The notes under the pieces are model-generated. The model was not told the DNA's origin and did not search any database. It saw only the letters and a program-made list of their open reading frames with translations. Of a DNA stretch of 64,000 nucleotides, positions 26,467 through 34,933 are shown piece after piece. The stretch comes from Oscillospiraceae bacterium. Its GTDB lineage: Bacteria; Bacillota; Clostridia; Saccharofermentanales; Saccharofermentanaceae. A program made the position numbers and the translations under genes. The stretch covers positions 23,964-87,963 of the forward strand of contig CADCLV010000008.1 in NCBI GenBank assembly GCA_902802325.1. Direction: 5' to 3'. Within the stretch, counting starts at the first letter, position 1; each line of letters opens with the position of its first letter.

Positions 26467-28302
26467 TTATTCTTCAATTCCGACCAGTTTCATTAGATAC
26501 TTCGCATTTGTCTCCGAAGACATACCCGCTTTTAATTTGTAGTCAAAATGCAGGCCATCATCATCAAAATATTCAGAAAAGTGATAAAACACCAGATCTA
26601 CTTCTCCGTTAGTATCCATTTTACAAAGCTCATAATCGTGGGTCGACATCATACCGATGATCTTCGGACTATGAAGTTTTTTCAAAACGATCCATGCGCC
26701 ATCAGTTCTGTCTTTCGAATTCGTGCCACGGAAAATCTCATCGATCAGGAACAAAAGAGGGGTTCCGCTTTCAGAAGCACGAACGATCCGCTCGATCTTA
26801 ACAAGCTCCGCATAGAATGTGGAAACGCCTTCACCCAGATTATCTTCTATACGCATGGAAGCGGCCACCCGCATAATTGACAGCGAAAGTGCTTTTGCCG
26901 GGCACACCGCGCCGGTATAGGCCAGGATCGTATTGATGCCGACAGTTCGAAGAAGTGTCGTCTTACCCGACATATTCGATCCTGTGATCATGGCACAGCC
27001 CCGGTCAAGCTTAAAATTATTCCGTACGACACGCTTTTCTTCAATAAGCGGATGGCCCATCTCCTCCGCTTCAAAGAAAGGCAGATCTTTTTCAAGTATC
27101 TCCGGCATGCAGCCATCCGGGAAGATCATTCCCATCAAAGAAAGACTCATCAAGGCTTCCCACTCGCCTATCGCCTGAAGTTTCTCCGGAATCTCCTTAC
27201 CGGATTCTTTTCTCCACTTCTCCAGAAGATGCAGACAGATCTCATCAAACGGCATCGCCACATTCAAGACGAAATATAAAAGAGGCTGCATACGCGCCTG
27301 AATCAGAAGACAGATCATATAAAGCGATGAGAGCTGATTTGAGGCAGACCGGTTCGTGCAGTTTTCTTCGCTTTTCCCATAAAGCTGATCTCTCAATCCC
27401 TGAAGATACGAAGCCTTTACTTCAACATTTTCAAGTCCGGTAAATATATTCGAATAAGCACGAAGCTCCGGATAGAATTTTTCCACCAGATCAAACGTGA
27501 CCGCATGGGTCTTATAGCAAAGTGCCATCATCCCCATCTGAAAGATCAAAATCGCAGACGGGAATATCAGATAGTATCCGCCCATGACCATGCCGGCAAT
27601 AAGACTGAGATAAAACAATACAGCCAGGCTGATGCGGAGAACGAGAAATCCTTTTTTCATCCCTGTGACCGGAGCCGCAATAAAGGCCAGAAGTGCCTGT
27701 GGCGAGCCCTTCTTCTTTACATTCATCCGCGTGGAAGCTTCCAGTTCTTCAACCAGTGAAAGCCGGGAAGAAAGTTCTTTTACCGCTTCCTGCCTCGAAA
27801 GAATATCTTCACGGGAAATGCTCTGTGAATCCGCCAGCAGAAGCCATTTTTGAAGCTGTCTGCGGCCGTATGCGGTATGTGCAATATTGATCAGATGAAA
27901 AAGTGACTTCGGTCCGAAAATATCAAGGTCTCCGGAAAAAGCATGCTTCTTGATCTGAAGGTCAGATCCGTCATCCGGAAGTTTTGAAAAATCATGGAGT
28001 GTCCTTGCCATATTCGCTTCGTGGATCTCCTTTAACACGGCGATCCGCTGTGCTTTGGCTTTGATCCTTCCATGAATAGCCACAAGAATTATAAACCCCA
28101 GAAAGACCACGCAGGCCGGAATCAGAAAAACAAACTGTTTTTTCACAAAAAACAGCACAAAAAGAACCAGCGCCCCCACAAAACAGATACCTCTGTAATT
28201 CGCCAGGCCGCCGGCTTTCTCTTCTATACGTTTCCATTCTTCTTCTAACGCGATCCGTCTTTCTTCTAATACCTGATCTCGTTTTTCTTTTTTCTCACTC
28301 AT
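26467..28302 (-). CDS. MutS-family ATPase with transmembrane segments
   Basis: A 611-aa protein whose C-terminal third is a MutS domain V ATPase: Walker A TGSNMSGKTT, Walker B LFLIDEIFRGTNSKDR, and a switch STHDYEL. Unlike mismatch-repair MutS it lacks the mismatch-recognition N-terminus and instead has hydrophobic helices near 40-80 and near 220-265, so it is predicted to sit in the membrane. Such proteins are common in Clostridia and their role is unknown; repair, recombination or transport of something other than DNA are all open. It follows the sirtuin gene by only 5 bases. Confidence 0.9.
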   Translation of the reverse strand: MSEKKEKRDQVLEERRIALEEEWKRIEEKAGGLANYRGICFVGALVLFVLFFVKKQFVFLIPACVVFLGFIILVAIHGRIKAKAQRIAVLKEIHEANMARTLHDFSKLPDDGSDLQIKKHAFSGDLDIFGPKSLFHLINIAHTAYGRRQLQKWLLLADSQSISREDILSRQEAVKELSSRLSLVEELEASTRMNVKKKGSPQALLAFIAAPVTGMKKGFLVLRISLAVLFYLSLIAGMVMGGYYLIFPSAILIFQMGMMALCYKTHAVTFDLVEKFYPELRAYSNIFTGLENVEVKASYLQGLRDQLYGKSEENCTNRSASNQLSSLYMICLLIQARMQPLLYFVLNVAMPFDEICLHLLEKWRKESGKEIPEKLQAIGEWEALMSLSLMGMIFPDGCMPEILEKDLPFFEAEEMGHPLIEEKRVVRNNFKLDRGCAMITGSNMSGKTTLLRTVGINTILAYTGAVCPAKALSLSIMRVAASMRIEDNLGEGVSTFYAELVKIERIVRASESGTPLLFLIDEIFRGTNSKDRTDGAWIVLKKLHSPKIIGMMSTHDYELCKMDTNGEVDLVFYHFSEYFDDDGLHFDYKLKAGMSSETNAKYLMKLVGIEE

Positions 28303-28307
28303 GAATA

Positions 28308-29303
28308 TTATGTTTCTTTCTTTTTCCCTTTTGCCGTACTCTTCGACGCACTCTTTGATGTACTCTTCGACACATTCTTCGAAGCGCTCGTCTTGGCTGC
28401 CGTTTTTTTCGCAGTAGAGGACTTATTCGCAGAAGAAGCTTTCTTTTCAGTAGTCTTTTTCGAAGCAGTTTTCTTCGCTACTGTCTTTTTGGAAGAAGCT
28501 TTCTTTACCGATGTTTCCGGTTTCTTTTTCGGAATATACTTAGAAATGGCCTCATCCAGTACAGCACCAATACTGTCATGGATCGTAAGCATTGCCTGAA
28601 GATCCAGATAAGTAGAACTCTTATTGACGATGACCACACGGTCGCTCTTTAAGAACTGGGCAAAGGTCGCAGCAGGATACACTGTCAGTGAAGTACCGCC
28701 GATTATCAGAAGATCCGCCTTTTTAATTGCTTTTACGGCATTATCGATATTCTCATGCTCCAAATGCTCCTCGTAAAGCACCACATCCGGACGGACGATC
28801 CCGCCGCACTTGGTGCAATGCGGAACACCTTTGCTCTTCAATACGAAATTCAGATCATACTTTTCGCCGCACTCGAGACAATAGTTACGGAATACAGAAC
28901 CATGAAGTTCAATTGTAGTCGTACTTCCTGCCATTTGATGCAGATTATCGATATTCTGGGTGATCGTTGCCTTCAGTTTTCCCTGCTTTTCCAGACGCAC
29001 CAAAGCACGATGAGCCTTATTCGGACGAGCCTTCGGATAACAGAGCTTTCTCTTATAAAAGTCGAAGAATTCTTCCGGGTGAGCTTCAAAGAAGGAGTGA
29101 CTGATAATATCTACCGGACGATACGAAAGACCGCTTTCCTGATTGAAGATACCTTCGCCGCTTCGGAAATCGGGAATGCCGCTTTCCGTCGAGACGCCGG
29201 CGCCTCCTAAGAAAACAATGTACTTCGATTCTTTGATCAATTGTTTAAGCTGAGCGATTTTTTTCTCGCGTGCACCTTCATATCGATCCAGTCTGGTTTC
29301 CAC
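28308..29303 (-). CDS. Sir2-family NAD-dependent deacylase with histone-H1-like tail
   Basis: Removes acyl groups from lysine using NAD. Residues 1-255 form the sirtuin core: GGAGVSTESGIPDFRS (33-48), TQNIDNLH (115-122), catalytic H134, and a zinc site of C142, C145, C163 and C166. The remaining about 75 residues are an unusual lysine/alanine/serine/threonine tail of KKTAAK- and KSTSKSAS-type repeats, like bacterial histone-H1-like proteins, and likely to bind nucleic acid. It begins with GTG after AGGGGAG. The tail is the oddity: typical bacterial sirtuins end at about 240-250 aa. Confidence 0.94.
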   Translation of the reverse strand: METRLDRYEGAREKKIAQLKQLIKESKYIVFLGGAGVSTESGIPDFRSGEGIFNQESGLSYRPVDIISHSFFEAHPEEFFDFYKRKLCYPKARPNKAHRALVRLEKQGKLKATITQNIDNLHQMAGSTTTIELHGSVFRNYCLECGEKYDLNFVLKSKGVPHCTKCGGIVRPDVVLYEEHLEHENIDNAVKAIKKADLLIIGGTSLTVYPAATFAQFLKSDRVVIVNKSSTYLDLQAMLTIHDSIGAVLDEAISKYIPKKKPETSVKKASSKKTVAKKTASKKTTEKKASSANKSSTAKKTAAKTSASKNVSKSTSKSASKSTAKGKKKET

Positions 29304-29371
29304 TACTTCTCCCCTTTATTTCATGTCAGACCATAAATGTCCTGATAAATAGTTATTTCAAGTAAGAATGA

Positions 29372-29794
29372 TCAGTCGATAAAGCTGTCATGAGCAATGG
29401 CACCATCATTGGCTGTACCAAACATTTCCTTACCAAGAACGCGCTTCTCATCACGTTCCTTCTCGGCAATAGCACTGAGTGCATCACGAGTACGGTCCGG
29501 ATTCTTGATATTTTCCAGAAGAATGATCGGTGTCGATTTATCGGCAGTAGAAAGCTCGATGGTGCCAACGCGGAAAAGGCGCTGCCAGAAAGTCTTCTTC
29601 AGACGAACATCAAGCACACGGTACATCAGGAGTTCATCTTTCAAAGACTTAATGAAACCTCTCTCAACGAAAAGACGGTTCTCACTGAATGAATACTTCG
29701 TGAATGAAATAGGCAGACCCAAGTATCTTTTCTTATCCTGCCAAATGATCTTTTCCTCAACGATATAATCGTTCAACTTATCAATCTTTGCCAT
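29372..29794 (-). CDS. PH-domain protein
   Basis: About 140 aa, soluble, with a bacterial PH-like domain: strands around KKRYLGLPISFTKYSFSE, RLFVERGFIKSLKDELLMYRV and IELSTADKSTPIILLENI, ending in a helix (DRTRDALSAIAEKERDE). The order matches bPH2-type domains. The ATG at 29794 has GGGAGG 6 bases upstream. The C-terminus is a short charged tail. No function is known; the neighbours give no clue. Confidence 0.85.
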   Translation of the reverse strand: MAKIDKLNDYIVEEKIIWQDKKRYLGLPISFTKYSFSENRLFVERGFIKSLKDELLMYRVLDVRLKKTFWQRLFRVGTIELSTADKSTPIILLENIKNPDRTRDALSAIAEKERDEKRVLGKEMFGTANDGAIAHDSFID

Positions 29795-29896
29795 TTTGTA
29801 CCTCCCAAGATGACCTATTTTCATTATATGTATAATGTTTTTTTTCGTCTAGCGAAATTCATAAAAATCACAAATTCGTAATACAATATTCAAAGA

Positions 29897-30778
29897 TCAT
29901 GAAACATAGTCCATGATGCATTCCTTAAAATACGGACACCAGCTATGTGTATACTGCATGGTAAGATCCCCTTTAAGATAGAAATCATAACGGATCAGGC
30001 CGGGCTCGTCCGGGATCGGATCATCCCATGTTACGTCCAGATGATACCAGATCGAATTGACCTTCACCTGGCACCAGGCGTGGGCGCCTTCCCCATAACC
30101 GAATGTGGAGTTTCCGGAGATGGCACGGCATTCTACACCGGCCAGAAGACAAAGGGCGGTGCAGGCTTCCGCATATCCCTGACACTGAGCCATTCCCTCT
30201 TCCATCAGGATCTGCGCGGTCGAATATGTCGCAGTATCTTTATCCAGCGCATACTGGCAGCGGGTGATCAGATAATCGTGGATCGCATGCACTTTTTCTT
30301 CATCCGACATACCATCATGGGTAATCGTATTGACGATATCCAGAAGCTTATTCCCAACCTCTTCTGCTTCAGGTGACGGGTAAGACTTGACATTCTTTGC
30401 ATACAGATACTGCATAGCCTGTCCGCAGGCGTTAAACGTCATTTTCAGTTCAGTATTGCAGACACCGTTTTTCTCCTTGTAAAGCACCTGCACATCTCTT
30501 CCGCGGAATACAGAATGTAATGCAAAAGCTGAATCCAATTCTTTCCAGTACGAAAGAAATGTATCATACGTATCCGTCTGCACATACACATTCGGTTCAA
30601 ATGCATAAAGACTGTTGTAGATCTGATCGAATAACTCCTGTGCGCTGTTGACAGGAATATATGTATGGTTATCACGCCCGAAAACAAGATCGCTCAGACA
30701 GCCACAGGAAGATATAAGCAATGCCAGGATGATCGACATTGCAAGCCATTTTTTACAAGCTCTTTTTACGGTTTGCAT
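29897..30778 (-). CDS. Transglutaminase-like lipoprotein
   Basis: A 293-aa secreted protein. The N-terminus has a lipoprotein signal ending LLISSC, so it is probably anchored in the outer leaflet of the cell membrane. The transglutaminase-like core lies about 150-265 with the Cys-His-Asp triad visible: cysteine in AQCQGYAEAC, histidine in GAHAWCQVKV and aspartate in YHLDVTWDD. Such domains act as cysteine peptidases or cross-linkers on cell-wall or surface proteins. Its start overlaps the end of the upstream deacetylase-like gene by 26 bases, and AGAGGTG precedes the ATG. Confidence 0.88.
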   Translation of the reverse strand: MQTVKRACKKWLAMSIILALLISSCGCLSDLVFGRDNHTYIPVNSAQELFDQIYNSLYAFEPNVYVQTDTYDTFLSYWKELDSAFALHSVFRGRDVQVLYKEKNGVCNTELKMTFNACGQAMQYLYAKNVKSYPSPEAEEVGNKLLDIVNTITHDGMSDEEKVHAIHDYLITRCQYALDKDTATYSTAQILMEEGMAQCQGYAEACTALCLLAGVECRAISGNSTFGYGEGAHAWCQVKVNSIWYHLDVTWDDPIPDEPGLIRYDFYLKGDLTMQYTHSWCPYFKECIMDYVS

Positions 30779-32624
30779 CGTACACCTCTTTTACATCAAA
30801 CAGTCTGGAAAAATCCACATTACGTAGTGTATCACCATTCAACATACAACGGTCAAAATACAGGTAATTATCTCCGTAAGTATTATATGCACTGGGTCCC
30901 ACACCAAAGAAGATACGGAATCCCTGTTCTTTCAGATATACACACCGCGGGTCTGATCCCCGGATAAAATCTCCGTTCGGATAGACGAGCATATTCACCG
31001 GACCGGTCAGAGATCCGACCTGGGAAAGCCACTTTTCCGTGTCACTTTGAATAGTGTCAAGTTCACAATGGTTGGCATTAATAAATCCATATGTGGAGGA
31101 AGCCAGGATCCATCCGGATTCCTTCAGCTTGTCCATGATAGAAATAACAGTAGCTTTATTCGCTTCAATATCCGAATCAGAGGGAGAGATCTCCGGAAGT
31201 CCGGCAGCCACCAGCGCCGCATTACGGTCATCCACCTGGTCACGGTCCGTAATATAACCGAAGACCGACTGATATCCGGTCAGGGAGATGACCCCCTTTA
31301 CACCGTTATAGGAAAAATCAGGATGTTCTTCAATAAAGGCATCCAGAATACCGATCGCTTCGCTCGGACGGCTTACGACTACCTGTCCCGAAGCGCTGAC
31401 ATATTCACCGCAGACCTGACCCAGATCATTCAACACCAGACGCTGGCAAACTCCGAGAGAGCTCAGATTCGCGGTATAGCTCAAGTCCTCAAGAACGATG
31501 ACAAGCGGCTTCTTTCCTTCCGGGATCACAACATCACGGATATTCAGGAATGTCGGATTCTCAAGGTCAGCCATGGATGACGGATCGATCAGGCAGTAAT
31601 TCTTCTCATAAAGGCTCTCCAGGATCGCCCGGAATTCAGAAGTGGTCAGATAATAAGAATCCGTTGAAGCAACATAATTCGTCTCGAAAGCCACTTTGGT
31701 ATCGACGATCAGCGGTTTTACACATACGACTTCGACAACTCCCTGATAGTTTGTGACCGGGGACGTATTGGATGTGGCTACATAAAGATTGGACTGGATG
31801 ATCTGGTCTTCCGGGAAAATACGCGCCAGATCGGAAAGAAGTTCTTCAGCCGAGTAGAACTGGAAATTCGCCAGCATATGCTCCGCCTTTTCCATCATGG
31901 GGCGGTACATCTCCTGTTTACAGTTCTCCAGCCTTCCTTTAACGAAATCCTGAACGAATCCGGTCGAATGCTCCTGTACATATTCGTAGTATTCTACGGC
32001 TTCAATATATTCCTGGTTCGCGAATAAAGTCTCGGCGCTCTGGACATCACCACGGGAAAGCTCGATCTCATCGATCTCCGTGCGAAGCGGTCTGGTCGCA
32101 GCCTGAAGGTTCGTAAGATTCTCCAGCTGTTCGAAAATAAAGATCAGCGTCGGTTTTTCGATCGTTCCCAGAAGAAATTCCTTACATAGATCCGTCAGCC
32201 ACACTGTCATACGGGCACCCGTCAGCTCACTCAAACCTTCCAAAAAAGCGATGTCGTCTGTCGTCGGGATATACCGTTCATTCCGGATCTTCTCTTCTAT
32301 CCGGGTTACACGTTCATTCACCCGTGCTTCCATCTGTGTCAGGATCTCGTATTCTCCGGTAAAGTCACTGTCGTCTCCGGGATCTCTGTTGATGATGATG
32401 TCATTCATCTTCCGGTACATGGAAAGAGCCTTGGCATAGTCTTTCTTCTCCAGTGCCTCTTCAAATTCCGGCATCACGCCGGCCAGTCTTCTGCTGTCTT
32501 TTCCGACATAAATAATGAGCGAGAGCATGACGATCAGACTTAAGATGGAAAGCCCGATCAGGACCCACATTCCTAAAGAACGGGGCTTATCGACCGAGAC
32601 TTTATTTCCGCCAAACTCCATCAT
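30753..32624 (-). CDS. Membrane-anchored polysaccharide-deacetylase-like protein, active site degenerate
   Basis: A 623-aa protein with one N-terminal membrane helix (about 18-40), a largely helical, TPR-like region (about 50-270) and a C-terminal NodB/polysaccharide-deacetylase-like domain (about 330-610). The deacetylase strands are recognisable (LVIVLEDLSY, GVKGVISLTGY, MLVYPNGDF), but the metal-binding aspartate pair appears as LED and the usual His-x-x-x-His is S-T-Y-G-F, so the domain is probably not catalytic. It could bind peptidoglycan or another glycan. It lies between the topoisomerase gene, 3 bases upstream, and the transglutaminase-like lipoprotein. Confidence 0.78.
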   Translation of the reverse strand: MMEFGGNKVSVDKPRSLGMWVLIGLSILSLIVMLSLIIYVGKDSRRLAGVMPEFEEALEKKDYAKALSMYRKMNDIIINRDPGDDSDFTGEYEILTQMEARVNERVTRIEEKIRNERYIPTTDDIAFLEGLSELTGARMTVWLTDLCKEFLLGTIEKPTLIFIFEQLENLTNLQAATRPLRTEIDEIELSRGDVQSAETLFANQEYIEAVEYYEYVQEHSTGFVQDFVKGRLENCKQEMYRPMMEKAEHMLANFQFYSAEELLSDLARIFPEDQIIQSNLYVATSNTSPVTNYQGVVEVVCVKPLIVDTKVAFETNYVASTDSYYLTTSEFRAILESLYEKNYCLIDPSSMADLENPTFLNIRDVVIPEGKKPLVIVLEDLSYTANLSSLGVCQRLVLNDLGQVCGEYVSASGQVVVSRPSEAIGILDAFIEEHPDFSYNGVKGVISLTGYQSVFGYITDRDQVDDRNAALVAAGLPEISPSDSDIEANKATVISIMDKLKESGWILASSTYGFINANHCELDTIQSDTEKWLSQVGSLTGPVNMLVYPNGDFIRGSDPRCVYLKEQGFRIFFGVGPSAYNTYGDNYLYFDRCMLNGDTLRNVDFSRLFDVKEVYDANRKKSL

Positions 32625-32627
32625 TTT

Positions 32628-34889
32628 TTACAGATCTCCCAGAGTCAACTGTCTGCTTTCTATGGTCTCTTCCTTCAGATAATAGCCGATCGCCGGAAGT
32701 CTTCTGACACGGTAATATTCCGGATCCGTAAAACCGGTCTGATCCAGTGGCTTCACCTCAGTCATGACGCTTCCCCGCTTACTGGTCAGAACCTGCACGC
32801 CCTGAGAAGAACGGGTGGTCTTTAACGGGATCAGCGAAGTATCAAAGACGATCGCCTTGCGAAGGTTCGAGAAAGCCGCCATCGTCACATCTTCCGTCAG
32901 ATAGTGGATCGACACGATCGGAGACAGATCACTATATGCCTTGATAAGCTTCTTACGGTTCTGCTTGGTTTCGTAGGCCGACATCGGGATCTTCGAGATC
33001 TTGCCGTTCGCAAAGGAGAACAGTGCATTTCCCTTAAAATCATCGGCGATATGCATGAAAATGATCCGCTCACCTTCTTCCATAGAAAGAAGGTTCGGAA
33101 GATATCCGCCATACTCGGAAGGCTTGGTATCCGGAAGCTCAAATCCCTTGACCTTATAGCAGTTGCATTTATCGGAGAAGAAAAGGATCTCGGACTTATT
33201 CGTGCCTTCCAGTTCCATCATGATCTCATCGTCTTCCTTGATCTTCAGGTCACCGGCATTACGAAGAGACGTCAGCGCGATCTTCTTGATATAGCCGTGA
33301 TTGGATAAGAACAGCTTCAGCCGGTAATCCTCAATCATGTTCGAATCATTGAATGTTGCCGCTTCTTCCGCCTTCAAAAGCTCTGAACGGCGCTCCTGTC
33401 CGTATTTCTTGGCCGCATTTTCCAGTGCCTTGATGATCAGCGCGTCAAGACGTTCCGGCTTTTTCAGGATATCCTCCAGATCCTTGATCTCTTTACTGAG
33501 GTTTTCCCTGTCCGCCGTACGGTTCAGGATATACTGACGGTTGATATTGCGGAGTTTGATCTCTGCCACATATTCAGCCTGCAGACTGTCAATATCGAAT
33601 CCTTTCATGAGGTTCGGAATAACATCTGCTTCCAGTTCAGTGTTACGGATAATAGAAATCGCCTTATCAATATCCAGAAGGATCTTGGCCAAACCATCGA
33701 GGAGATGGAGCTTATCCTTCTTCTTATCCATTTCATAAACCACTTCCCGCTTCTGGCAAGTCCGTCTCCAGACGACCCATTCGGCCAAAAGCGCGCCCAC
33801 TCCGAGCACACGCGGTGTACCGTTGATCAGTACATTAAAGTTACAGGAGAAAACATCTTCCAGCTTCGTGAAACGGAAAAGTTTCGTCATCAGCGCATCC
33901 ATATCTGTACCGCGCTTACACTCAATACAGATCTTCAATCCATCCAGGTCCGTCTCGTCACGGATATCGTTGATCTCCTTGACCTTGCCGCTCTTGACCA
34001 GCTCGGTGATCTCGTCAATGATCGCTTCCGCGGTCGTAGTATACGGGATCTCCGTTACCTCAATGAGGTTATGGGCCTTATCGGCAAAATACTTCGAGCG
34101 GATACGAACCGGTCCACGTCCGGTATCGTAGATAGTCCGCATCGCATTTTCATCATAAAGGATCAGTCCTCCACCCGGAAAATCCGGTGCCGGCATAATA
34201 GACAGCAGGTCAGTTGCCGGATCCTTCATATAAGCGATGGTGGCTTCACAGACTTCACGGATGTTAAACGAACAGATATTGGAGGCCATACCGGCAGCAA
34301 TACCCTGATTGGCATTGACAAGGATCGACGGGAAAGTCGCCGGCAGAAGCACCGGCTCTTTCATTGTGCCATCGTAGTTATCGGTAAAATCAACGGCATT
34401 CTTATCCAGACCCCGGAACAGTTCCTCACAGATCTTCTCCAGACGGACTTCCGTATATCTCGGCGCCGCGTACTGCATATCGCGGGAATACTGCTTACCG
34501 AAGTTACCCTTGGAATCCACATAAGGATGCAGAAGCGAACCGTTACCACGGGCAAGACGGACCATGGTCTCGTAAATAGCCATATCGCCATGCGGATTCA
34601 GTTTCATGGTCTGTCCGACGACGTTACTGGACTTTGTACGGTTGCCGGTCAGAAGTCCCATCTTATACATCGTATAAAGAAGTTTTCTGTGAGACGGTTT
34701 AAATCCGTCGATCTCCGGGATCGCACGGGAAACGATAATGCTCATGGCATAGGGCATGAAGTTCGTCTCCAATGTATCGTTAATGTCCTGAAGTGTCGGC
34801 GGAGACGGCGGTAATCCCTGAGACTTGGTCTTCAGGGAATTCTTCTCCGGGGATTCCGATTCTGCATTCTTTTGACTCTTTCTTGCCAT
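32628..34889 (-). CDS. parC: Topoisomerase IV/gyrase-type subunit A
   Basis: The DNA-cleaving subunit of a type IIA topoisomerase, 753 aa. The active-site tyrosine is Y145 in AAPRYTEVRLE, with the breakage-reunion domain spanning about 35-480 and a C-terminal beta-propeller (about 520-735). The GyrA-box of gyrase is not seen, which favours topoisomerase IV. The quinolone-determining region reads HGDMAIYETMVR, with Met at the position usually held by Ser and Glu in place of Asp. It lies 44 bases after the subunit B gene, forming a pair. Confidence 0.93.
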   Translation of the reverse strand: MARKSQKNAESESPEKNSLKTKSQGLPPSPPTLQDINDTLETNFMPYAMSIIVSRAIPEIDGFKPSHRKLLYTMYKMGLLTGNRTKSSNVVGQTMKLNPHGDMAIYETMVRLARGNGSLLHPYVDSKGNFGKQYSRDMQYAAPRYTEVRLEKICEELFRGLDKNAVDFTDNYDGTMKEPVLLPATFPSILVNANQGIAAGMASNICSFNIREVCEATIAYMKDPATDLLSIMPAPDFPGGGLILYDENAMRTIYDTGRGPVRIRSKYFADKAHNLIEVTEIPYTTTAEAIIDEITELVKSGKVKEINDIRDETDLDGLKICIECKRGTDMDALMTKLFRFTKLEDVFSCNFNVLINGTPRVLGVGALLAEWVVWRRTCQKREVVYEMDKKKDKLHLLDGLAKILLDIDKAISIIRNTELEADVIPNLMKGFDIDSLQAEYVAEIKLRNINRQYILNRTADRENLSKEIKDLEDILKKPERLDALIIKALENAAKKYGQERRSELLKAEEAATFNDSNMIEDYRLKLFLSNHGYIKKIALTSLRNAGDLKIKEDDEIMMELEGTNKSEILFFSDKCNCYKVKGFELPDTKPSEYGGYLPNLLSMEEGERIIFMHIADDFKGNALFSFANGKISKIPMSAYETKQNRKKLIKAYSDLSPIVSIHYLTEDVTMAAFSNLRKAIVFDTSLIPLKTTRSSQGVQVLTSKRGSVMTEVKPLDQTGFTDPEYYRVRRLPAIGYYLKEETIESRQLTLGDL

Positions 34890-34933
34890 GGTTTCTTCCT
34901 TTAATTTCTATTTACTTTCCAAATTCACTTATA

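Noticed and set aside
28320..28520. Imperfect repeats near the sirtuin 3' end
   Set aside because: These are the coding repeats of the lysine-rich tail, not an independent element.
33705..34814. Long plus-strand open frame (about 369 codons) antisense to the topoisomerase A subunit
   Set aside because: It lies fully inside a well-supported gene and its translation has no recognisable domain.
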